The notes: generated by a model not told the origin, from the letters alone. Positions 1 through 7,256 are shown, numbered from the stretch's first letter. The stretch is DNA of 24,832 nt from Betaproteobacteria bacterium (GCA_025356695.1 JANXSE010000289.1:1-24832), one strand, 5' to 3'. Numbers and translations are program-made.

Positions 1-14
1 ATGAACGTTTAACC

Positions 15-722
15 ATGTATACCCGCGCCCGCCATCACGCCGTGGATAAAGCGCTTGCCGCTCTGAATGGCGGGTTTCTGGGCGGCGCCAAATGTTTCTT
101 CGGTGGCGGCACGCGCGTGGTGCTCGAATTGAAAGAGTATCGTGAATCCGCCGATATCGATTTTCTGTGCTCCGATCGCGCCGGCTATCGGGCGCTGCGA
201 TCCACAATTACGGATATTTCTCTGGGCGAAATTTGTACGCGCCCGCTCAAGCTTGCACGCGAGGTCCGGGCTGACCAGTACGGGATCAGAACCGTTCTTC
301 AGATCGGGGACGATTTGATCAAATTTGAAATCGTCAATGAAGCGCGTATCGACCTCAGCGGTGGGGCGGTCAAGGGACTTCACGTATCGTGCCTTGACCG
401 GGAAAGCTGTTTCGCGGAAAAGGTTCTTGCCAATGATGATCGCTGGAATGATGAGTCGGTGCTCAGTCGAGACATTATTGATCTGGCGTATATGATTGAG
501 GCATGGGGCGTCAAACCGTTTCAGGACGGGCTGCGCAGGGCTCATCAGGCTTATGGCGACCATATCGCGGGGTCGATCCGCGCAGCCGCGCAGAAGCTTA
601 AAGAAAACAAGTCGTATTACAAGAAATGCGTGGATGGCCTGCGCGTTACGAAGGCAGGCACGCTGACGGCGGGGTTGAAGCGTATTGTTGCAACGGATTG
701 GTCAAAGAAACTCGGCGGGTAA
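15..722 (+). CDS. AbiEii/AbiGii-type nucleotidyltransferase (toxin family)
   Basis: A 235-residue protein of the AbiEii/AbiGii nucleotidyltransferase family, the toxin half of type IV toxin-antitoxin and abortive-infection modules. Visible family marks are the glycine-rich nucleotide loop GGGTR at about residues 30-34, the following R..S.DIDF motif (R43, S45, D47, D49) that supplies the metal-binding acidic residues, and the C-terminal pattern AEKVLA..DR (about 134-143) then RDIIDLAYM. No signal peptide or membrane segment is visible, so the protein is cytoplasmic. In this family the antitoxin gene normally lies directly upstream; a TAA at 10-12, three bases before this ATG, could be its stop, but only the last codons are in the window. 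No clear ribosome binding site precedes the ATG, which fits translational coupling. Whether it is an active toxin is inference. Confidence 0.8.
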   Translation: MYTRARHHAVDKALAALNGGFLGGAKCFFGGGTRVVLELKEYRESADIDFLCSDRAGYRALRSTITDISLGEICTRPLKLAREVRADQYGIRTVLQIGDDLIKFEIVNEARIDLSGGAVKGLHVSCLDRESCFAEKVLANDDRWNDESVLSRDIIDLAYMIEAWGVKPFQDGLRRAHQAYGDHIAGSIRAAAQKLKENKSYYKKCVDGLRVTKAGTLTAGLKRIVATDWSKKLGG

Positions 723-782
723 ACTTCGGTTCAACACGCCGGTTCTGCTGCGCGATAGACTGTTTGTCAGGGAGGGGATCTC

Positions 783-1751
783 ATGCGATTGAAAAGGCGT
801 TTAATGCGGCTGACCGCGGGTTTCTTGTTACTGGCTGTGTGCAGCGCAGGGGCACAGAATTACCCCAACCACGTCGTCCGCATCATCCTCCCGTACCCGC
901 CCGGCGGCAGCATGGATGCGCTGGGGCGCATGGTGTTCGACCGTCTGAGCCAGTCGCTGGGCCAGCAGTTCGTCATTGATTACCGGCCCGGCGCTTCGGG
1001 TGGCATAGGTACCGAGGTGGTGGCGCGTGCGGCGCCGGACGGGCACACGCTGTTGCTCAATACGCTGCCGTTCGTGGTGAACCCTAGTCTCTACAAAAAA
1101 CTGCCCTACGATACGGTGAAGGATTTTGCGCCGGTGTCGCTGCTGGCAACATCGCCCTTCGTGCTGGTAGTGCATCCGTCGGTGCCGGCAACGACGGTGG
1201 CGCAGTTCGTCGCGCTGGCGAAGAAGCAGCCGGGCAAGCTCAATTATTCGTCGGCCGGTATTGGCACCAATCTGCATGTCGCAGCCGAACTCTTCAAGAA
1301 CCTGACGAAGACCGACATCCTGCACGTGCCCTACAAAGGCGGCGGTGCGGCGCTGATTGCGACGGTGGGCGGCGAGGCCGATCTGAGTTTCATCGGCGTG
1401 CAGCCGGCGTTTCCGCATATGCAGTCGGGCAAGCTGCGCGCGCTCGGCATCACGAGTGCGAAGCGCGCGCCAAGTTTGCCCGAGCTACCGACCATCGGCG
1501 AGACGGTGGCGGGTTATGAGTTTTCTAGCTGGTGGGGTCTGCTGGCCCCGGCGGCAACATCACCGGCGACCGTGCAGTTGCTGAGCGAAGCGATTGCCAA
1601 AGCGGTGCGCACGCCGGAGATCGCCAAACGCTTTGAGCAGGATGGGGTGGAGGCGGTGGCGGGCACGCCGGCGCAGTTTGGCGAGAGCATCAAGAGCGAT
1701 ATTGCGCGCTGGGCGAAGGTGATTAGAGACAATAAGATTGAGCCGCAGTAG
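783..1751 (+). CDS. Bug/TctC-family periplasmic solute receptor 1
   Basis: A 322-residue extracytoplasmic receptor of the Bug (TctC) family, the binding component of tripartite tricarboxylate transporters; members bind small carboxylates and related solutes in the periplasm. A basic start and hydrophobic stretch ending at AGAQ (about residue 25) form a signal peptide. The family ligand loop is present as LPYPPGGSMD (about 36-45), followed by GQQFVIDYRPGASGGIG, PDGHTLLL, YDTVKDFAPV and HVPYKGGG. Length is normal for the family. The ATG is supported by GGAGGGG seven to ten bases upstream; an internal ATG seven codons later is less well placed. It stands alone, 60 bases after the toxin gene, with a palindromic repeat downstream. 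The ligand cannot be predicted. Confidence 0.93.
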   Translation: MRLKRRLMRLTAGFLLLAVCSAGAQNYPNHVVRIILPYPPGGSMDALGRMVFDRLSQSLGQQFVIDYRPGASGGIGTEVVARAAPDGHTLLLNTLPFVVNPSLYKKLPYDTVKDFAPVSLLATSPFVLVVHPSVPATTVAQFVALAKKQPGKLNYSSAGIGTNLHVAAELFKNLTKTDILHVPYKGGGAALIATVGGEADLSFIGVQPAFPHMQSGKLRALGITSAKRAPSLPELPTIGETVAGYEFSSWWGLLAPAATSPATVQLLSEAIAKAVRTPEIAKRFEQDGVEAVAGTPAQFGESIKSDIARWAKVIRDNKIEPQ

Positions 1752-1805
1752 TTGCTCCTTCAAAGGGGCGGGAGCGAGGGTTAGGTTATCGCAGTAAATT
1801 ATGGC

Positions 1806-1890
1806 GCCCCCTCACCCCTACCCTCTCCCTCCAGGGGAGAGGGGGCCTGCTAGTAAGGGGAGAGGGGGCCTGCTAAATGAGGGTGGGTTG
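1806..1890. repeat. REP-like palindromic repeat, family A, with internal duplication
   Basis: C-rich then G-rich palindrome (CCCTCACCCCTACCCTCTCC, then GGGGAGAGGGG) in the gap between two plus-strand genes. A 20-base unit ending in CCTGCTA occurs twice, at 1833-1852 and 1856-1875, so the right arm is duplicated. The transcript could fold into a strong hairpin after the receptor gene and act as a terminator or mRNA-stabilising structure; that role is inference. Confidence 0.75.
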
Positions 1891-1946
1891 TTGCGCGCAG
1901 CGTTACCCTTAAAAAATTTGTTGTTCCGATAATAGAAAGTGACCTC

Positions 1947-2912
1947 GTGTTGAATCGACCAATGTTCCAACTGTTATCAGCGCAGATGTTCCGGCGCGTT
2001 GTCTTGATGTTGACCGCTGCGCTGATCGCGCTGCCTGCCCATGCGGCAGAAAATGCCGCCGCCAAGGCGCGCCTCGCCAATCTGGAAATTGAAATCTGGC
2101 CCGAGTACGACAAGCCGGCGACGCTGGTGTTGTTGAAGGGCGAAATCGCACCGGGCGCGGACCGTTCGATTGCCGTGCGCATTCCGGCGGCCTCGGGTGG
2201 CCCGCTGGCGGTGGCGCAGTCGGCCACGCCCGGCGGCAATTTGCTCAACATGCCGTATGAAAGAACCGACGGCAAGGATTTCATTACGTTGCGCATGCAG
2301 GTGCCCGAGCGGTTTTTTCATATCGAGTTCTACGACAAGCTCAACACCGGCACCGACAAGCGCGAATACCGTTATGTGTGGTCCGGCGATCTTGCTGCCG
2401 ATCGCATCAGCTTTCATGTGCAGCAGCCGGCGGCGTCGAAAGAATTTGTCATCACGCCGGCGTTCGTCAAGGGCGCCATGGGCAAGGACGGGCTGAGCTA
2501 CTGGAGCAGCGACATGGGGGCGGCGCCCACGGGCAAAACGCTGGCGGTGACGCTGCGTTACAGCAAGAGCGACGCGCGCGTGTCGAAAGACATCCTCGAC
2601 ATGGTTGCGCCTGCGGCGGCGCCGGTGGCACCGGCCGCACCCGCTGCACCCGCTGCACCGGCGATCGAGCCCGATGCCGTCAAGCCCGCAGAAACGGCCA
2701 TGCGCGGCTCGTCGGATTCGCGCGATGACTGGATGACTGCGCTGTTTCTCGTGCTGCTCGCAGGCGTGGCTGCCGGTATTTTCTGGTTCAACTGGCGGCG
2801 TGCCGGAGAACCTGCCGGTGTCGCGGGCGATGCGCGGTTCTGCACGAAATGCGGCAATGCGCTGCGCAAAGGCGACCGCTTTTGTTCGAAATGCGGGAAA
2901 GCGGCGACCTGA
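1947..2912 (+). CDS. Exported single-pass membrane protein with C-terminal zinc ribbon
   Basis: A 321-residue protein I cannot name. An N-terminal signal peptide ends near AHAAENAA. The body to about residue 210 is a soluble, beta-rich-looking domain. It is followed by an Ala/Pro/Val linker around residues 215-235 (repeats of APAAP type), a hydrophobic segment LFLVLLAGVAAGIFWF that should cross the membrane, and a C-terminal zinc ribbon with two CxxC pairs (C299, C302, C313, C316; CTKCG and CSKCG). With a cleaved signal and one membrane helix, the ribbon would be on the cytoplasmic side. The listed start is GTG at 1947; in-frame ATGs at 1962 and 1986 are equally possible because no strong ribosome binding site marks any of them, and 1986 gives the cleanest signal peptide. 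It ends 21 bases from a convergent gene. Confidence 0.75.
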   Translation: MLNRPMFQLLSAQMFRRVVLMLTAALIALPAHAAENAAAKARLANLEIEIWPEYDKPATLVLLKGEIAPGADRSIAVRIPAASGGPLAVAQSATPGGNLLNMPYERTDGKDFITLRMQVPERFFHIEFYDKLNTGTDKREYRYVWSGDLAADRISFHVQQPAASKEFVITPAFVKGAMGKDGLSYWSSDMGAAPTGKTLAVTLRYSKSDARVSKDILDMVAPAAAPVAPAAPAAPAAPAIEPDAVKPAETAMRGSSDSRDDWMTALFLVLLAGVAAGIFWFNWRRAGEPAGVAGDARFCTKCGNALRKGDRFCSKCGKAAT

Positions 2913-2933
2913 TTCACAGCGCCGCGTCCGGCA

Positions 2934-3842
2934 TCATTTTTTGCAGCTGTTGGGGTCAAGCGCGGCGACGATTGCGTCGAAGCGCGGATAGAGATGCGAG
3001 AAATCCGTATCCGTCATGCCCTGGTCCATTGCCACGTTGAGAAAGTTGCGTGTGACGGTGCCCAGCGGCACTTTGGTATTCAGTGAGTCGGCGGTCCTCA
3101 CAGCCATGGTGAGGTCCTTGCGCAGGTTGTAGACGCGCGAACGCGCATCCCATTTTTCCGACAGGATGTGTTTCGGAAAACGCACCTCGCTGGCATAGCT
3201 GCGCGCATTCGACATGTTGAACACCTTGATCATGTCGGCAACCTTGATGCCCGCCGCCTCGGCCATGCGTCCGCCTTCGCAGGTCGAGAGAAAAATCGTG
3301 TGGCAGACCATGTTGTGGATGAGCTTCAGCGTGTGGCCGGCGCCGCTGGGGCCGATGTGGAAAATCTGCTTGGCGATCGGTTTCAACAGGGTTTCGGTGC
3401 GGTCGAAGGCGGCCTTGTCGCCACCCAGCATCAGCGTCAGCGTGCCGTTATCGGCGCCGGTGGCGCCACCGCTCATGCCGGCGTCGAGATAGGCGATGCC
3501 TTTTTCTGCGGCGCGCGCGGCGATCTTTTTGGTTTCAACCGGATCGGAGGTGGTGAAGTCGTAAACGACGAGGCCTTTTTTCGCCATCGCCAGCACGCCG
3601 TCGGCACCGTCGAAGGTGGAGGCGATCTCGGGAGTGGCCGGTACGACGTAGAACATGGCAGCGCACTGTGCGGCCATTTCACCGGGCGGGGCGATTTCGA
3701 CGCCGGCGGTTTCCATGAATTTGTGGCGTGCTTCGGGCGAGACATCCCACACCATCAGCGGCACGCCCGCTTTTTGGAAATTGCGGGCGATGCCGCCGCC
3801 CATGTTGCCGAGACCAATGACGCCGACTTTTTGTTGTGACAC
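2934..3842 (-). CDS. NAD(P)-dependent 3-hydroxyisobutyrate dehydrogenase-like oxidoreductase
   Basis: A 302-residue cytoplasmic dehydrogenase of the beta-hydroxyacid (3-hydroxyisobutyrate/tartronate semialdehyde/6-phosphogluconate-like) family. Seen: Rossmann motif GLGNMG at residues 10-15; substrate-site signature DAGMSGG at 120-126; catalytic lysine K173 and N177 in GAGHTLKLIHNM. These cover nucleotide binding, substrate carboxylate binding and catalysis, so the enzyme looks intact. The start chosen is GTG at 3842, preceded by AAAGG at eight bases, and gives the usual few residues before the Rossmann motif; an in-frame ATG at 3890 would add 16 residues with no good ribosome binding site. 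It converges on the zinc-ribbon gene with a 21-base gap. Which hydroxyacid it oxidises cannot be told. Confidence 0.88.
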   Translation of the reverse strand: MSQQKVGVIGLGNMGGGIARNFQKAGVPLMVWDVSPEARHKFMETAGVEIAPPGEMAAQCAAMFYVVPATPEIASTFDGADGVLAMAKKGLVVYDFTTSDPVETKKIAARAAEKGIAYLDAGMSGGATGADNGTLTLMLGGDKAAFDRTETLLKPIAKQIFHIGPSGAGHTLKLIHNMVCHTIFLSTCEGGRMAEAAGIKVADMIKVFNMSNARSYASEVRFPKHILSEKWDARSRVYNLRKDLTMAVRTADSLNTKVPLGTVTRNFLNVAMDQGMTDTDFSHLYPRFDAIVAALDPNSCKK

Positions 3843-3944
3843 GAGGTTTGCCTTTGAGTTTGGGTGAATTGGGAATGTGCAGTCCGACATTTTGCGCTTG
3901 CGGATGTGTGATGGGCAATGCATTGGTGTGGCATGTGTTGTAGT

Positions 3945-3996
3945 TCCCCCCATCCTATCCTTCCCCCTCAAGGGGGGAAGGGACCTGCTAATTCAG
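3945..3996. repeat. REP-like palindromic repeat, family A (long arm form)
   Basis: Begins CCCCCCATCCTATCCTTCC, passes a CTCAAGG centre, and ends GGGAAGGGACCTGCTAATTC. The same element occurs almost unchanged but inverted at 11171-11220, which shows it is a dispersed repeat and not local low complexity. It can form a hairpin with about ten paired bases around the centre. Confidence 0.8.
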
Positions 3997-4033
3997 GCGA
4001 TCGATTTTTATTCCCGCTGCCTTTGCAGAAGGT

Positions 4034-4070
4034 TCCCTCTCCCCTTGAGGGAGAGGGGCAGGGTGAGGGG
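4034..4070. repeat. REP-like palindromic repeat, family A (short form)
   Basis: CCCTCTCCCCTTGAGGGAGA followed by GGGGCAGGGTGAGGGG: a compact hairpin with a tail. Related copies are at 6399-6437 and 24572-24606. It lies 38 bases from the long-arm form, so the two make a head-to-head pair, an arrangement common for REP elements. Confidence 0.75.
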
Positions 4071-4224
4071 TCGACGGGGCTTCATTTTTTGCCTTGAGAC
4101 GGGGAATGAGTTTTCCTGTGGACGGTCATAGGTACAGGACCCGCCGCCAATTCAAAACCGCGTACGGCGCAAGGGCTGTGTCGTCGCCGGCCATACGCGC
4201 AATAGTTGATATAATCCGTCGGCA

Positions 4225-4308
4225 ATGAAACACCACTTTTTATCCCGTTCATTTCTGCTTGCAGCCGTCGCAGCCCTGCGTCCGCGGCCGCGTCCCCCTT
4301 CGTCCTGA
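4225..4308 (+). CDS. Possible 27-codon ORF resembling an orphan signal peptide
   Basis: ATG to TGA, 27 residues: it starts MKHHFLSRSFLLAAVAALRP and ends in an Arg/Pro-rich tail. The first 18 residues have the basic-then-hydrophobic form of a signal peptide. It is in the same reading frame as the PhnD-like gene at 4462, separated from it by this TGA and 51 further codons. It may be the remnant of an exported protein, a short leader ORF, or chance. A TATAAT lies only nine bases before the ATG. There is no ribosome binding site. Confidence 0.25.
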   Translation: MKHHFLSRSFLLAAVAALRPRPRPPSS

Positions 4309-4461
4309 TCCGCAGCCGCGTGCGTGTCGCGCGGGTCGCCCGGGTCGCAGATGCCGCGCGTGCCGATCGCACGCCCCAGGCACTGCACCGTTGAACAACA
4401 TCAAGATCGCGGCACGCCGCGCGCAGGCGTTGCAATGACACGAAGAAAGCACGGAGATTTC

Positions 4462-5313
4462 ATGAGCAAGCCCGACGAGGCTGGCCTCCTGCGCCAGGCG
4501 CAACACGAGGTGCCGGCGCTCAACATCGCCACCTGCATGGCCGAGAATGCCGATGCGACCTGTCGCGCCATCGCCGCCTACATCGGCGGCAAACTTGCGC
4601 ATGAAATCCGCTTTATCGACGGCGTTTCGTGGCAGCAGCGCGAGGCGCTGTTCGATCAGGGACGCATTGATATTTGCTGGCTGTGCGGATTGCCGTACGT
4701 CTGGAAGGCCGATGCAGAGAATCCGGCCATCGAGCTCTGCGTGGCGCCGGTGATGCAGCATGAACGTTACGGACGTCGCCCGGTTTATTTTTCCGATGTG
4801 GTGGTGCGCAGCGACAGCCGCTTTGAAAATTTTTCGGATCTGCGCGGCGCTGCGTGGGCCTACAACGAGCGCCGCTCGCACTCGGGCTACAACGTCGTAC
4901 GCCATCATCTGTCGTTATTGAACGAAACGTCGGGGTTTTTCGGCCGTGTCTTCGAATCGGGCGCGCATCAATTGTCCCTGCAGATGATCATCGACGGCGA
5001 GATTGATGCGGCCGCCATCGACAGCACGGTGCTTGAGGCGGAGTTGCGCCGTTGCCCGCAATTGAAACCGGCGATCCGCGTGATCGAAACGCTGGGCCCG
5101 AGTCCGATACCGCCATGGGTGATCCTGAAGAGCGTGCCGCGCGCACTGCGCGACGCGATTACGCAGGTGCTGCTGGAGATGCATGACGATCGCGACGGGG
5201 GACGCATCCTGCAGCGCTGGGGCATTGCGCATTTCACCGTAGTCGATGATGCGCACTATGATGCGATCCGGCAGATGGCGCGGACGGCCGAGCAGGTGCA
5301 ACTGGCCGCCTGA
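4462..5313 (+). CDS. PhnD-like (phosphate/phosphonate-type) solute-binding protein, no signal peptide
   Basis: A 283-residue protein of the PhnD/SsuA periplasmic-binding fold. Seen: an N-terminal strand VPALNIATCMAEN, the domain-1 segment DQGRIDICWLCGLPYV near residues 65-80, the PhnD-type ligand motif RRSHSGYNVVRHHL, and a second domain ending VLLEMHDDRDGGRILQRWGI. Unusually, there is no signal peptide: the binding domain begins about 17 residues after the start. The start is well supported by GGAG six bases before ATG. The frame is open upstream to 4309 but that stretch does not look like protein of this family. Without an export signal it may act in the cytoplasm as a binding or regulatory protein. 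No ABC permease or ATPase is nearby. It ends 14 bases from the convergent Bug receptor. Confidence 0.8.
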   Translation: MSKPDEAGLLRQAQHEVPALNIATCMAENADATCRAIAAYIGGKLAHEIRFIDGVSWQQREALFDQGRIDICWLCGLPYVWKADAENPAIELCVAPVMQHERYGRRPVYFSDVVVRSDSRFENFSDLRGAAWAYNERRSHSGYNVVRHHLSLLNETSGFFGRVFESGAHQLSLQMIIDGEIDAAAIDSTVLEAELRRCPQLKPAIRVIETLGPSPIPPWVILKSVPRALRDAITQVLLEMHDDRDGGRILQRWGIAHFTVVDDAHYDAIRQMARTAEQVQLAA

Positions 5314-5327
5314 GCGCCGCGTGCGAC

Positions 5328-6293
5328 TTATTCGGGTTTGATGCCGGCCAGTTTGATCAGTTTGCCGACGCGCTCGAAATCGGCACGGAAATAGTTGCCG
5401 AACTCGGCCGGCGTGGCGCTGCCGACGGGCACGGTGCCCTGCGCGAGATACAACTCATTCACTTCCCTGTCGGCGAGCGCCCTCTGGATCACCGCGTGCA
5501 GCCTGGCGATGTAGGGTTTCGGCACGCCAGCGGGCGCGAGGAAGGCGTTCCACGTCGTGTATTCATAACCGGGCACGCCGGATTCATCGACCGTCGGCAC
5601 CTCGGGCATCAGCGGCGCACGTTGTTTGGTGGTGACGGCGATGGCGCGCAGGCGGCCCGACTTGTAATGTCCGGCGAAGGCGGCGGCCAGCCCGAAGCAC
5701 CATTGTGCTTCGCCGCCGATCACCGCGAAGCCCATCGGGCCGCCGCCTTTGTAGGCAACGTGCACGGATTCGAGGCCGGCCATGTTGTTAAAGAGAATGC
5801 CGGCGAGATGCGACGACGAACCGACGCCGGCCGACGCCATGTTCAGCGTGTTGGGTTTGGCCCTGGTCAGCGCGATCAGGTCTTTGACGGTTTTGACCGG
5901 CAGGTTCGGGGTGACGGAGAGAATGGCTTCCTGCTGCGAAACCAGCGAGATCGGTGCGAAATCCTTCACGGCGTCGAAGCCGGCGTCCTTGTAGGTAAAG
6001 CTGGTGTTGATCATCGAACTGGCCCCGCCGAACACCAGCGTGTAGCCGTCAGCCACCGCGCGCGCGGCAATTTGCGCGCCGATCAGGCCGCCGGCGCCGC
6101 CGCGGTTGTCGATAACGACCTGCTGGCCGAGCAGTTCGGCCATTTTCGGCGTGACGAGGCGTGCGGTGACGTCCATATTCGAGCCCGAGGTCTGCGTGAC
6201 GATGACGCGGATGGGTTTTGACGGATAGGGCTGTGCCGCGGCGAGTGCAGTGTGCAGCAGCAACAAAGCGCAGATAATGAAGCGTTGCGTCAT
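5328..6293 (-). CDS. Bug/TctC-family periplasmic solute receptor 2 (variant ligand loop)
   Basis: A 321-residue Bug receptor with a signal peptide ending in TALAAAQ (about residue 21). Family marks: KPIRVIV, GQQVVIDNRGGAGGLIGAQ, DGYTLVFGG, DFAPISLV, a lysine-glycine loop, and the C-terminal LIKLAGIKPE. Two positions differ from the other receptors here: the ligand loop reads TQTSGSNMD where the family has PxPPGGxxD, and the second loop reads HVAYKGG, not HVPYKGG. Glycine and aspartate of the first loop are kept, so binding is probably retained with altered specificity. The ATG at 6293 is preceded by GGGGGAA; longer versions reading through the upstream palindromes are artefacts. It converges with the PhnD-like gene. 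Confidence 0.92.
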   Translation of the reverse strand: MTQRFIICALLLLHTALAAAQPYPSKPIRVIVTQTSGSNMDVTARLVTPKMAELLGQQVVIDNRGGAGGLIGAQIAARAVADGYTLVFGGASSMINTSFTYKDAGFDAVKDFAPISLVSQQEAILSVTPNLPVKTVKDLIALTRAKPNTLNMASAGVGSSSHLAGILFNNMAGLESVHVAYKGGGPMGFAVIGGEAQWCFGLAAAFAGHYKSGRLRAIAVTTKQRAPLMPEVPTVDESGVPGYEYTTWNAFLAPAGVPKPYIARLHAVIQRALADREVNELYLAQGTVPVGSATPAEFGNYFRADFERVGKLIKLAGIKPE

Positions 6294-6595
6294 GGCTGTT
6301 CCCCCGATGCGGTGGCGCTCTGTTGGTGTGGCGCCATCCGGATGTGCGGTTAGGATACGCGAAGCGGCGGGGGATTTCCTCCTGTGTGGTTTGGATTTTC
6401 CCCTTCTCCCTTGATGGGAAAGGGCAGGGGTGAGGGTGCGGCATGCGCAATTTCCTGAGCCATACCCCCCATCCCAGCCTTCTCCCTCAAGGGGGGAAGG
6501 AGTTTGCGTTTCTGTCACGCAATCGCCCGATAATATTTTCCGGTTGCGGTTATGCTGCCATTCACCATTCAAGCGGCCTACCGCACAGGACCACC
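6294..6595. other. 302-base divergent intergenic region with two family-A palindromes
   Basis: Gap between Bug receptor 2 (minus) and the cysteine-containing membrane protein (plus). It contains palindromes at 6399-6437 and 6464-6501 in opposite orientation. A GATAAT at 6529-6534 is a possible -10 element for the plus gene, but its best upstream partner (TTGCGT, 19 bases away) is poorly spaced. Nothing else is recognised. Confidence 0.5.
6399..6501. repeat. Pair of family-A REP-like palindromes
   Basis: First copy at 6399-6437 (CCCCTTCTCCCTTGATGGGA, then AAGGGCAGGGGTGAGGGT); second copy at 6464-6501 (CCCCCCATCCCAGCCTTCTC, then CCTCAAGGGGGGAAGGAG). They correspond to the short and long-arm forms seen at 4034-4070 and 3945-3996, again as a close pair. 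Confidence 0.75.
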
Positions 6596-7195
6596 ATGGA
6601 CGACAAAATCCGCAGTCTGCTCGCGCAAATCTCGACGCTGGAAGACGAATTGCGCTCGACCTTGCACGACCGCGAGGAGAAGCTCTACTACCATATCAAG
6701 GGCAAGAAGGTGGAGTTCGAGCGCTCGATCCGCGAGACGCACCGCAAACTCAAACGCGGCATCCTGCGCTGGATCGTCACCGACCGCCCGCAGAACCTGC
6801 TTACTGCGCCGATCATTTACGGCATGATCGTGCCGATGGTGCTGCTTGACCTGACGGTGACGTTTTATCAGTGGCTGTGTTTTCCGGTCTATGGCATCGC
6901 CCGGGTGCGGCGCGGCAATTACATCGTTTTCGACCGCAACAACCTCGCTTATCTCAACTGGTTCGAGCGCCTGCATTGCGAGTACTGCGCCTATGGCAAC
7001 GGTTTGATCGGCTATGCCTGTGAGATTCTGGCACGCACCGAGCAGTATTTCTGCCCGATCAAACATGCGCGGAAAATTCTCGGTACGCACGCGCGTTACG
7101 AACGGTTTCTGCCGTACGGCGAAGCGAGCGACTATCACGCGCGGCTGGAGGCGTTCCGTCGGGCGCTGGCGAAGGAAGTGAAAAAGGAAGCATAG
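6596..7195 (+). CDS. Conserved membrane-associated protein with Cys-rich motif, function unknown
   Basis: A 199-residue protein. Residues 1-55 are strongly charged and helical, suggesting a coiled coil. Residues 68-100 are hydrophobic (LLTAPIIYGMIVPMVLLDL and beyond) and should form one or two membrane segments. The C-terminal soluble part has four cysteines, C128, C131, C142 and C153, within a motif beginning HCEYCAYGNGLIGY and ending EQYFCPIKHA. I recall this motif from an uncharacterised family common in proteobacteria. The CxxC pair with two more cysteines could bind a metal or iron-sulfur cluster; that is inference. The start ATG has AGGA upstream; the longer open frame runs into a palindrome. 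A repeat follows the stop codon. Confidence 0.75.
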   Translation: MDDKIRSLLAQISTLEDELRSTLHDREEKLYYHIKGKKVEFERSIRETHRKLKRGILRWIVTDRPQNLLTAPIIYGMIVPMVLLDLTVTFYQWLCFPVYGIARVRRGNYIVFDRNNLAYLNWFERLHCEYCAYGNGLIGYACEILARTEQYFCPIKHARKILGTHARYERFLPYGEASDYHARLEAFRRALAKEVKKEA

Positions 7196-7200
7196 TAAAT

Positions 7201-7235
7201 GTAGCCCGGAATACGCTGCGCTCCTTCCGGGCTAC
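7201..7235. repeat. REP-like palindrome, family B (GTAGCCCGG type)
   Basis: A 35-base near-perfect palindrome: arms GTAGCCCGGAA and TTCCGGGCTAC around a TACGCTGCGCTCC centre. It sits in the 61-base gap between two convergent genes, six bases after the plus-strand stop, so its hairpin could serve as a two-way terminator. Partial or complete copies are at 13463-13532 and 23497-23529. Confidence 0.85.
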
Positions 7236-7256
7236 GGACTGCGGGCCTGCGGCGGA

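Larger units (their letters stand above)
3843..4461. other. 619-base intergenic region between divergent genes
   Basis: Divergent gap between the dehydrogenase (minus) and the PhnD-like protein (plus). It holds two family-A palindromes (3945-3996 and 4034-4070), a perfect TATAAT at 4210-4215, and a 27-codon open frame at 4225-4308 that begins like a signal peptide. The stretch 4270-4390 is GC-rich low-complexity sequence. No other gene is supported here. Confidence 0.6.

Noticed and set aside
3168..3839. 223-residue plus-strand frame opposite the dehydrogenase
   Set aside because: Antisense shadow; the minus-strand protein has intact Rossmann and catalytic motifs.
4210..4215. TATAAT as the promoter of the PhnD-like gene
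   Set aside because: No -35 element at a suitable distance, and the gene starts about 245 bases downstream across GC-rich sequence. Kept only as a note.
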